64,000 bases of DNA. It comes from Opitutaceae bacterium. GTDB lineage: Bacteria; Verrucomicrobiota; Verrucomicrobiia; Opitutales; Opitutaceae. Location: NCBI GenBank assembly GCA_028284235.1, contig JANQSC010000013.1, forward strand, positions 220,699 through 284,698. The letters are read 5' to 3'. The position numbers and the translations under genes are program-made. The notes beneath the pieces are model-generated. The model saw only the letters and a program-made list of their open reading frames with translations. It was not told where the DNA came from and ran no database searches. Below, in pieces: positions 55,390 through 63,291 of the stretch (the stretch's first letter is position 1; every line of letters begins with the position of its first letter).

Positions 55390-56811
55390 ATGAGAATACA
55401 GATTCAGAAGACGCTTTCGATTGTTTGCTTACTCCCAGTTACTTTAGTCGCGCAAGCGCTTCCAGACGAACCTTCGAGCCGGCCACCTGTGGCGAGCGCG
55501 TCGAAACCAAACATTCTGTTTGTATCCATCGACGACTTCAACGATTGGGGGCCCTCTCAACTGGAGGGGGAACCGTTTGAAGTGGATACGCCCAATTTTG
55601 ATTCGCTCGCCGCCCGGGGGATATTGTTCAACAACGCGCATTGCAACGCCCCTTCCTGCAATCCCTCTCGCGCCTCGATCATGTCCGGCCTCCACCCAGC
55701 GTCGACCGGTGTTTACGGCAATAGTCACAACTGGCTCGTAAATGACCAGTTCGAGAACATCCCACTGCTCCCCGAGTACTTTAAAACGCACGGCTACGCG
55801 ACCCTAGGCGGCGGGAAGATCTATCACGCGAATCAAGAAGGCGCCGCCGATCGAAAAGGACTTTTTTCGCCGCGAGGCTGGGACCGTTTCTTTCCGTCCT
55901 TCGATGCCCAATTGCCTGTGCAGAGCATGCCGGACGAAATGCCGGGACGGGGAGAAGGGAAATTCGATTGGGGCGGCACGGGCAAACCGGTCGAGGAGAT
56001 GGGAGACCACAAAGTGGTGAATTGGGCGATCGAACAGCTCCAGACTCCTCGCGACGCACCCCTCTTTCTAGCAGTCGGAATCTACCGCCCGCATATGCCC
56101 TGGTTTGTCCCGGACGCGTTCTACGACCAGTACGAATCGGTTGAAATCAAGCCTCCCACAAATCCGGAAGGATGGCGGAAGAACATTCCCGAATCTCTGC
56201 CCCGTCGATCACGGTTTAAGGAGTACACCGGAAACCCGGGGCCCAGTCGCGGCTACGCGGCGTGTGTCAGCTACGCGGACTACGAGCTGGGCAGGCTTTT
56301 GAACGGCCTGGAGGATTCGCCAGCCGCATCCAATACAATCGTGGTCGTCTGGACGGATCACGGCTGGCATTTAGGCGAGAAGGAGCACTTCTCAAAATTC
56401 ACACTCTGGGAAGAGTCCACACGAGTCCCTTTGCTTATATACAAGCCAGACGGGAAATCTAAAAAAGTCGATACCGCAGTCAGCTTGCTGGATGTCTACC
56501 CCACGCTACTCGCTCTCGCAGGTCTTCCAGAAAATGAATACAACGAAGGACGAAACCTTCTCCCGATTATCGAGGCGGACACGGATCTCCATCGAGCCAT
56601 CCTGACCTCCTCGAACGAGAATTTTCACGCCGTACGCGATGGCCGCTATCGCTATCTCAAATCAAGCGATGAAGAGGCTCTGTTCGATCACTTCAACGAT
56701 CCACGCGAATTCAACAACATCGCCAACAACCCCGGAAGCGCGGCGATCATCCAGCGACTTTCGAAAGCGCTGCCTGCTGATCCACGTCCCAGCATGCCAC
56801 CGCGGAAATAG
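55390..56811 (+). CDS. Exported type I sulfatase, iduronate-2-sulfatase-like
   Basis: A protein of 473 residues with a signal peptide (core LSIVCLLPVTLVAQA). NILFVSIDDFNDW contains the metal-binding Asp pair; the formylglycine motif is C90-N-P-S-R94 followed by ASIMSGLHPASTG. Other marks are GGGKIYH, FLAVGIYRPHMPWF and WTDHGWHLGEKEHFSKF. It belongs to the same branch as the sulfatase at 2663 but is clearly diverged. It follows the previous sulfatase by 21 bp. Its last six codons and the bases after the stop recur at 57927-57955. Confidence 0.93.
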   Translation: MRIQIQKTLSIVCLLPVTLVAQALPDEPSSRPPVASASKPNILFVSIDDFNDWGPSQLEGEPFEVDTPNFDSLAARGILFNNAHCNAPSCNPSRASIMSGLHPASTGVYGNSHNWLVNDQFENIPLLPEYFKTHGYATLGGGKIYHANQEGAADRKGLFSPRGWDRFFPSFDAQLPVQSMPDEMPGRGEGKFDWGGTGKPVEEMGDHKVVNWAIEQLQTPRDAPLFLAVGIYRPHMPWFVPDAFYDQYESVEIKPPTNPEGWRKNIPESLPRRSRFKEYTGNPGPSRGYAACVSYADYELGRLLNGLEDSPAASNTIVVVWTDHGWHLGEKEHFSKFTLWEESTRVPLLIYKPDGKSKKVDTAVSLLDVYPTLLALAGLPENEYNEGRNLLPIIEADTDLHRAILTSSNENFHAVRDGRYRYLKSSDEEALFDHFNDPREFNNIANNPGSAAIIQRLSKALPADPRPSMPPRK

Positions 56812-56817
56812 CGCAAA
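56790..56817 (+). repeat. 28-bp repeat covering a sulfatase gene end, copy 1
   Basis: Covers the last codons, the stop and six following bases of the sulfatase gene. It matches 57927-57955 with one mismatch and one single-base gap in the same orientation. The two copies flank the PhyH gene. Confidence 0.6.
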
Positions 56818-57046
56818 AAGCCGTCACACCCCGTCTCTCCATTTAAACAAGTTGAACGCAATCCCTAAAGCGTAGATGGAAACGTGATCCAAGCTCCTAT
56901 CGACCCCTCACAATCTGGGGCGCCATCTCGCCGATCGGAGGCAGTCGCTTTACGAAGCCTCTAACGACTTGGGCAACCAGCGTCGGATAGAGATCCTGCA
57001 AGGATACACGACGATCGGTCACTCCGCCCGGCTGCGTTTGCAGTTC

Positions 57047-57820
57047 TCAATCTATATCGAGAAGCCAGCGCTGCTCTTCACTGAGCCAAGCTCGCGTCTC
57101 ATCGGTGGCCCAGCGGCGTTGATCCTGCTGCTGATCGTGCTCCCTCGCAGTGTAGTAGGCATGCAATACACGCCGTCGAGCTCCCGATCGATTAGTCGTT
57201 CCACCATGCCAAGTGTGGGCGTTTATCATCACCACCGAGCCCGCTGGCACGGCCGCAACGATCTCATTTGGGTGGGTCGCCTCGGGATCGTCGAGAACCT
57301 GCTCCGGGCGATCCATTTGCCGGTTGCTACCTGGCACCAATCGAGGAGCGCCGTTATCGATCGTCAAGTCATCCACAGCCCACAGCGCATTGCACGAGTG
57401 GGCGCTGTCGATCGGCCCGCGCTCGAACTTCCAGTCGCTGTGCAAGGGCTGATGTCCTCCACCCGGCAAAGCTTCGCGGCCATTGCAGGAGCTTAACTTG
57501 AAAGGCCTGCCAAACATGTGGTAGCAACAGGCGAGAATCAAAGGATGACACCAGGCGGATTCAAATATCCGTCCTTTATTAACGAGATTGGCAATTCGAT
57601 GAGTTCCTTCTTCTTGATGGTGTTCCCGCGCCGATTGGGATCCTTCGAGCTCGACGATTTCATCGAACTTCGTTCGCAGCCGCTCCAGCGTTTCGGGATC
57701 GGCCATTTCCGGCAGGACGACATAGCCGTTTTCATCGAGTGAACGCTCCATCTCCGCCGGAAGCCGACCATACGGTCGAATCAGTTTATCCAGTTGTGTA
57801 TCAGTATATTCTATACTCAT
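57047..57820 (-). CDS. PhyH-family Fe(II)/2-oxoglutarate dioxygenase
   Basis: A protein of 257 residues without a signal peptide, so cytoplasmic. The iron ligands are visible as H127-S-D129 (QPLHSDW) and H205 in TWHGGTTNRSG, with a 2-oxoglutarate-binding Arg at 215 or 216 (GARRR). The double-stranded beta-helix core and length agree with phytanoyl-CoA dioxygenase-like proteins, which hydroxylate varied small molecules; the true substrate is unknown. It is convergent to the sulfatase at 55390 and downstream of the propeller-cupredoxin gene (162 bp), with which it could share a transcript. Short direct repeats on both sides hint at insertion or local rearrangement. Confidence 0.88.
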   Translation of the reverse strand: MSIEYTDTQLDKLIRPYGRLPAEMERSLDENGYVVLPEMADPETLERLRTKFDEIVELEGSQSAREHHQEEGTHRIANLVNKGRIFESAWCHPLILACCYHMFGRPFKLSSCNGREALPGGGHQPLHSDWKFERGPIDSAHSCNALWAVDDLTIDNGAPRLVPGSNRQMDRPEQVLDDPEATHPNEIVAAVPAGSVVMINAHTWHGGTTNRSGARRRVLHAYYTAREHDQQQDQRRWATDETRAWLSEEQRWLLDID

Positions 57821-57926
57821 CGCGCGCCTTGCTCCATTTTAATATGGGTCGCTACCCTTTAGAATCTAGTGAACTCGATCCGATTTACAATTCTTCAATC
57901 TATGTTCGCTCCACTAATTTCTAACG

Positions 57927-57955
57927 CAGCATGCCCACCGCGGAACTAGCGCAAA
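57927..57955 (+). repeat. Repeat of a sulfatase gene end, orphan copy 2
   Basis: Near-identical to 56790-56817 but not attached to any gene on this strand. In frame it reads C-P-P-R-N-stop, against M-P-P-R-K-stop in the intact gene. It looks like the scar of a lost or duplicated sulfatase 3' end. Confidence 0.6.
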
Positions 57956-57982
57956 TGTAGAGGATACTTCGGCACTCCAGCC

Positions 57983-60883
57983 TCAATGCACGAGCAAGAC
58001 GCCGCGCATGACTTGCCAGTGGCCCGGGTAGGTGCAAAGGAAGGGGTATTTGCCAGCCGACGTGGGCGCGTTGAAATGCACGGTGTGCGACTCGCCGGGG
58101 TTGACGACGATTGTGTGGGCGACGATCTGGTTGCTCTCCGGAATGTACTGTTTCTGGATGGCGAGGGGATCGCTGATCATCAGGTCAGCGAGACGACCCA
58201 CTTTCGTGTAGCCTTCCCAGCGGACCAGAACCCAGTTGTGCGGCATGACATCCTCGTTCTTCAACGTTAACGAGAGGCGTTCGCCCGGGCTGGCGCTGAT
58301 TCGCGTTTTGTCATAGGCGAGCCCGGTTACGGCGGACAGGACGATCGATCTGCCTGGAGTGTCGTCGCCCGGGTCGACGGGCGCTATATCCTCCACATCC
58401 AGCAGCGGCATCTCCAATTCGCTGGGCTTGTCGGCAACGATTGGCGCGGGATCTTCAATCCCAAGGAACGGAGGCGCCTGTCGATAGATCGTAGGGAAAA
58501 GCTCCGTATCGAAGCGTTCTCCATCCGCGAATTCGAGGCGCATTCTAAGGTGGGCTTGCATGGCAGGGGCGAGCTCAGGGATCTCTACGAAAATCGAATG
58601 GCCATCGTTAAGGAGATGCGCCGACGACACCGGAAGCGGGTCGTGCCCCATCACTCCCGGGTGCTTGACTGAGAATTCCGGAGACCCATAGCCCTTCGAG
58701 TATTGATAGTTCCAGGCTTGAGCGAAGAAATGCTCGTTGATCGACTGAGTGTTGGAACGCGAAAGTGGGACGTCGAAATCGATTCGTATCCCATTTTTGT
58801 ATACTTTGTAGCCAATCGGGTATCGCAAGGGTTTGCCGGTATAGCGGACGCGTTCGAAGCTTCCCGCGACTTGGGAGTAGTTCCCCCACCCTTGAGAGCC
58901 GACGACGTACAATTGCTGGTCCTTAGGATGAAAGCGTCCGCGATGGATGCCGGAGAGAAACTCGCCGTGGAGCGGGACGACCGCTCCTTGCGGCCGACCG
59001 TCGCTGTCGTCCTTGAGAACCAAATACTGTGTGCAGTCGCCAAATGAAAAGCTGAGCAGATGATCTTTCAAAGGACCCCAATGGTCGCTCGTGACGACGA
59101 GCTGACCGCCCGTCGAATTGTCTATTCCTCTCGGGACGAAGCAAAGCGGACGGTCAATGTCTCGATTCACGACATGCTTATTGTGACCATAAAATTCCCC
59201 TTTGTGCACTTGTATAATCATGGAGGCCGGATTCCATTGGCCCTCCTGAGGAGTCGTGTACACAGTACCATCCGGATCGACCCCGATTCCGTTGGGATTG
59301 CGAAAGCCCGTGGCCACCGTTTCGACCTCCTTCCCATCTGCGGATACGCGGAATACTCCCGCGTGCTTCGTCGCGAAATAGAAATTTCCCTCACTGTCCC
59401 GCTGAAGCCCGGTGTTGTAGTCGTGCCCCCCTGCAGACGAAGGGAAGCGATTGCAGAAATTCTCGAAGTAGTCGGCTTCACCGTCACCGTTGAGATCGTG
59501 TAGCTTGGTGATTTGATCGCGGCAAATCGCGTAAACAATGCCGTCGACGACTTCCAAACCAAGCGGTTGGTTCAGCCCCTGGGCAAATCGTTTCCAGGTT
59601 ACGGATTCGAGCGTGTCGTCGATTCCGGAAACGATCCAAATATCGCCGAAAAATGTCGCCACCGCCGCGTCTCCGTTTTCGAAGAAAGCTACACCCGAAA
59701 GAAACATAGGAGAGTCCCACTCATTCTCCAATGGCGCAGGAAGCGTATCCACGACATAAGGACCCTCACCGGTTCCAAGCGTGCCCGCCTGCGTATATTC
59801 ATTGGGCCGGTGCGCGGGGCCGCCGCTCGTGTATTCTAAAGGGCTGGAGATCGCGTCCGCTTCGATTGCGTCTCGGACCTGGGAATCCAAGTCAGTGGAC
59901 GCCTTCCAAATGTAGATTCGCGCCGTGGCGCCCATATCCCCGTTGAATGCAGCGCTTAATCCCGTATCAGCCGTGTCGCTGAAAGCCACGGACGAGGACT
60001 TAATAACAAAGCCGATTCTCTCGTTCTCGATTTCGTATAGGGTCGTATGGGTGGTGGGAGTCGTTTCGGCTGAAATGCGTTTAGCGGCGGGAGGCAAGTT
60101 GAAAAGCGCGAGTGAGCCATCGCTTATCCCTTCGGGAAACTGTAGCGTACGCGTGAATACACTTACATTACCCGCAGACAGCGAACCCGGTTGATCGAGA
60201 ACGGGTTGATTGTCGACGGTGTAGCTGAAAACGACCTCGTCGTTGAACCGGTAGTATCCAAGATACTCGGTTTCCGCAGACTTTCCCCAGGCATTCCCGT
60301 CGCCGGAAGTAAATTGCGGCGGGCTTGCGGATTGAACGTTGCTCATCATCCCCCAGCGAATGGAGCCGTATTTGAGAAAGCCGCCGGTCCACACCATGCG
60401 GTAGTTCAGCGCTAAAGGATCGAACGTAGTGGACAAGTCGCCATCGGATGAGAGCCTGAGGTTGATCGCTTTGGTGATCGGCTCGCGGTTGATTCGGATA
60501 ACGCTTCCGACCAAATTACCGTTGTCCATCCGACTCCAGCTTTCATCGAAGTAGTCAAACTGCGAATACTTCCCCCAATGCCCGAAACGTCCCGCTTCCA
60601 TGCCTGGAAAGGCGGGCAGGATTTCCGGCAACTCTGGCTGGCTTGCGTAGTAGTCCGCTTGCCGCGCATAGAAATCGTACAGCCGGAACTCGTTCACCGG
60701 AACCCCCGCGTAACGAAAGCGCTCGCGACCCTGCGCCGGATCGGCGTAGGGATGCGTCTCGGGATCGGCCAAATTTGGGATTTCCGACGAAGGCGCCGCG
60801 CGTTGGGCAAAGAGAGCGGTTTGAAAGAAGACGACGACAGCAACGATCGCCGTAAGGGCTTTCCGGAACAGGGGTATGATCAT
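57983..60883 (-). CDS. Exported propeller protein (DUF6797-like and sorbosone-dehydrogenase-like) with C-terminal cupredoxin domain
   Basis: About 966 residues from ATG 60883 (MIIPLFRK, good signal peptide ending F-A-Q); ATG 60892 and TTG 60904 are possible. The N-terminal third (GRFGHWGKYSQFDYFDESWS and following) resembles the DUF6797 domain found ahead of PVC propellers. The middle is a six-bladed-type propeller (LHDLNGDGEADYFENF, GFRNPNGIGVDPDGTVY, HKGEFYGHNK). The last 120 residues are a plastocyanin/azurin-like fold with all four type I copper ligands: H882 (VMPHNW), C950, H955 and M959 (FLCTYPGHWQVM). No heme motif is present, so copper replaces the usual cytochrome as electron outlet. 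Probably periplasmic sugar oxidation; substrate unknown. Confidence 0.88.
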   Translation of the reverse strand: MIIPLFRKALTAIVAVVVFFQTALFAQRAAPSSEIPNLADPETHPYADPAQGRERFRYAGVPVNEFRLYDFYARQADYYASQPELPEILPAFPGMEAGRFGHWGKYSQFDYFDESWSRMDNGNLVGSVIRINREPITKAINLRLSSDGDLSTTFDPLALNYRMVWTGGFLKYGSIRWGMMSNVQSASPPQFTSGDGNAWGKSAETEYLGYYRFNDEVVFSYTVDNQPVLDQPGSLSAGNVSVFTRTLQFPEGISDGSLALFNLPPAAKRISAETTPTTHTTLYEIENERIGFVIKSSSVAFSDTADTGLSAAFNGDMGATARIYIWKASTDLDSQVRDAIEADAISSPLEYTSGGPAHRPNEYTQAGTLGTGEGPYVVDTLPAPLENEWDSPMFLSGVAFFENGDAAVATFFGDIWIVSGIDDTLESVTWKRFAQGLNQPLGLEVVDGIVYAICRDQITKLHDLNGDGEADYFENFCNRFPSSAGGHDYNTGLQRDSEGNFYFATKHAGVFRVSADGKEVETVATGFRNPNGIGVDPDGTVYTTPQEGQWNPASMIIQVHKGEFYGHNKHVVNRDIDRPLCFVPRGIDNSTGGQLVVTSDHWGPLKDHLLSFSFGDCTQYLVLKDDSDGRPQGAVVPLHGEFLSGIHRGRFHPKDQQLYVVGSQGWGNYSQVAGSFERVRYTGKPLRYPIGYKVYKNGIRIDFDVPLSRSNTQSINEHFFAQAWNYQYSKGYGSPEFSVKHPGVMGHDPLPVSSAHLLNDGHSIFVEIPELAPAMQAHLRMRLEFADGERFDTELFPTIYRQAPPFLGIEDPAPIVADKPSELEMPLLDVEDIAPVDPGDDTPGRSIVLSAVTGLAYDKTRISASPGERLSLTLKNEDVMPHNWVLVRWEGYTKVGRLADLMISDPLAIQKQYIPESNQIVAHTIVVNPGESHTVHFNAPTSAGKYPFLCTYPGHWQVMRGVLLVH

Positions 60884-61111
60884 TTCAAGCATTAAGAACA
60901 ACAAGACTCAGCGCGCAGCGCCATTCCGCGATTCAGCTACGCATGGCGCTCAACAGCGCTGACGCGGCATCCTTCGTTCGCGGTCATAGAATGATCATCC
61001 AATGATACGATCGGATGTTCAAAGGTAAAGTTGGTCAACGATCAACTAATCCCACGCTTCATAATCCCAGACAATCGTGTATCCTCCCCGGTTCTCCCCA
61101 AGAACCGAACT

Positions 61112-63244
61112 ATGTTCAGCAATCCATCCAGGCGCCTTCTTGCCACGCTCGTTGCTTCATTGGCATGGGTTCTCGCTTCCTGCAGCGGCCCAAGGGCCGA
61201 GAATGAAACGAGCGAACGTCCGCCCGACATCATATGGATCCTGGCCGAGGATATCAGCAACGAGCTTTCCTGCTACGGCGAGCCGGGAGTCAGTACGCCG
61301 CATATTGATCAACTCGCCGCCGAAGGCACACGCTACGAGCGGGCTTACTGCAGCGGACCCGCTTGTTCGACCTCCCGCAGCGGCATGATGTCAGGCCTCT
61401 ACCAGACACGGATCGACGCCCATGACCACCGCCGAATTGGCAGCGCAACCGTCCCTACATTCCCCGAGGCCTTGAGACAGGTCGGCTACTTCAACGCCCT
61501 GGGCGCGGGCTACTCGGACAAGACCGACTTGAATTTCACCCCCACCGGCACGTTGTTCGACGGCGCGGACTGGAGCGAGGCCGGCGAGGGACAGCCCACG
61601 TTCACCCAACTCACTCTTTATGGAACGCATCGCCTGGACGCCGCGGGCAATGACTGGCGAGCAATCAGAGAAAACTCGCCCAATCCGGTTGATCTCGATG
61701 CGGTTGAACTGCCCCCCTACTTTCCGGATATTCCGGAAGTGAGAGAAGATTGGGCCGTTTATCTGGACCAAATCCAGCATATGGACGGACAGGTCGGGGA
61801 CATCATCGCCCGTCTCAAAGCGGAAGGTCGCTACGACGATGCCATGATCATTTTCTGCGGCGACAACGGACGCTGCCACCTTCGGGCCAAGAACTGGCCC
61901 TACGAGCCGGGACTGAAAGTACCTCTGATCATAAAATGGCCGAACGGGGAGCGCGCGGGTGAAGTCGTGAAGGACATGGTCAGCATGCTCGACGTCACGG
62001 CGACCGTGCTGGATGTCGCGGGAACCGACCCTCTTCAGCCCATCGACGGCCGCAGTCTCGGCGGAGACAACCCTTCCACCAGAGACCTCATTTTCGCCGG
62101 ACGGGATATGGCGGGCGAAGTGCAGGACCACATTCGCTCCGTTTGCGATGGCCGGTGGAAGTACATTCGCAACTACATGCCGGAACACGGGTATGTGGAA
62201 AGCAAATACACCGTGGAACATCGTCCCATGCTGGCCCCGATGAAACGCCTCGGCATCGAAGGCAAGCTGACCGACGCCCAACTGATGGTGATCCAAAAGC
62301 CAAAACCCCTGGAAGAACTCTACGACCTGGAAAACGATCCCCACGAGATCAACAACCTCGCCGCGGATCCAACGCACGCCGGCATCAAAGCGACCCTGAT
62401 CGGCCACCTCGACAACTGGATCGAAGAAACCGGCGACACCGGGCTCAAGGGTGTCAGCTGGTGGGGCGAGGCGGCCACCGACGCGTCCACATCGAACCAA
62501 ACGTACGTGCTCGAATGGCAGGACGAGTTTACTGGAAACACACTCGACACCGACCTCTGGGCCTACCGCGAAGACAATAAGCACCAAAGCATTCAGCGTA
62601 GAGAAAACGTGTCCGTCGCCGACGGAGCGCTGCGGCTCAATCTCCGCGTTCTGGATACGCCCATTGACGGCAAGACCGCCTCAGGCGCCGGCGTAGTCTC
62701 CAATCGCCGCTTTCACTACGGCTGGTACGAAGCGCGGGCACGACTGGGCAACGGAACCGGAGAGGAACGCGGTTGGCACCACTCCTTCTGGGCCATGGCG
62801 GCTGAGATTCAAGATGGCAAAGTCGCCACCACCTATCCAGGCATTCGCCGCACCGAGATCGACTGTTTCGAAAATCCGACCGAACACCTCTACGAACCGG
62901 AGATCAACGGCCTCGGCAAGTTCGTGCAGCACGTCATCGTTTGGAACGAACAAGGCACGGAATGGGGTCGCCTCCCCAAACCACCCGCGGACAGAACGAT
63001 CATCCCCGATTTCGACGCCAGCGAATGGCACATCTACGCCTTCGAATGGACGCCAGAAACGATCAACTTCTACGTCGACGGAAAAATCACTCAAGTTGCC
63101 GCGTATCCAGCGGACGAACACGCGCACGACGAGGTCAACGTCTGGCTCACCGCCATCTCCGCCAACTGGAATCACCCGGGGGATCAAATCCCCAGCAAGG
63201 CAGAGTACGACTACTTCCGCTACTACGCGCCGGTAAAAGACTAA
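61112..63244 (+). CDS. Lipoprotein fusing a type I sulfatase and a GH16 glycoside hydrolase
   Basis: About 710 residues from ATG 61112 (MFSNPSRRLL); TTG 61031 is rejected because it lies in front of a complete lipoprotein signal with lipobox L-A-S-C (Cys24). Residues about 36-450 are a sulfatase: DIIWILAEDISNELSCYG, the modification site C85-S-T-S-R89 followed by SGMMSGLYQTRID, CGDNGRCH, and LYDLENDPHEINNLA at its end. A Trp-rich linker (GVSWWGEA) leads to a GH16 domain at about 465-708: LEWQDEFTGNTLDTDLW at its start and the catalytic ExDxxE motif E582-I-D-C-F-E587 between the beta-strands. Both halves look intact, so a single surface protein would desulfate and cut a sulfated polysaccharide. 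Divergent from the cupredoxin gene. The exact polymer is not readable. Confidence 0.88.
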   Translation: MFSNPSRRLLATLVASLAWVLASCSGPRAENETSERPPDIIWILAEDISNELSCYGEPGVSTPHIDQLAAEGTRYERAYCSGPACSTSRSGMMSGLYQTRIDAHDHRRIGSATVPTFPEALRQVGYFNALGAGYSDKTDLNFTPTGTLFDGADWSEAGEGQPTFTQLTLYGTHRLDAAGNDWRAIRENSPNPVDLDAVELPPYFPDIPEVREDWAVYLDQIQHMDGQVGDIIARLKAEGRYDDAMIIFCGDNGRCHLRAKNWPYEPGLKVPLIIKWPNGERAGEVVKDMVSMLDVTATVLDVAGTDPLQPIDGRSLGGDNPSTRDLIFAGRDMAGEVQDHIRSVCDGRWKYIRNYMPEHGYVESKYTVEHRPMLAPMKRLGIEGKLTDAQLMVIQKPKPLEELYDLENDPHEINNLAADPTHAGIKATLIGHLDNWIEETGDTGLKGVSWWGEAATDASTSNQTYVLEWQDEFTGNTLDTDLWAYREDNKHQSIQRRENVSVADGALRLNLRVLDTPIDGKTASGAGVVSNRRFHYGWYEARARLGNGTGEERGWHHSFWAMAAEIQDGKVATTYPGIRRTEIDCFENPTEHLYEPEINGLGKFVQHVIVWNEQGTEWGRLPKPPADRTIIPDFDASEWHIYAFEWTPETINFYVDGKITQVAAYPADEHAHDEVNVWLTAISANWNHPGDQIPSKAEYDYFRYYAPVKD

Positions 63245-63291
63245 GGGCTCCGCGTAGCTGCATTATGGATCGGCTCCGAGCAGCAAGAAGT

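Noticed and set aside
61391..62587. 398-codon open frame opposite the sulfatase-GH16 gene
   Set aside because: Antisense to the sulfatase active-site region; no recognisable domain.
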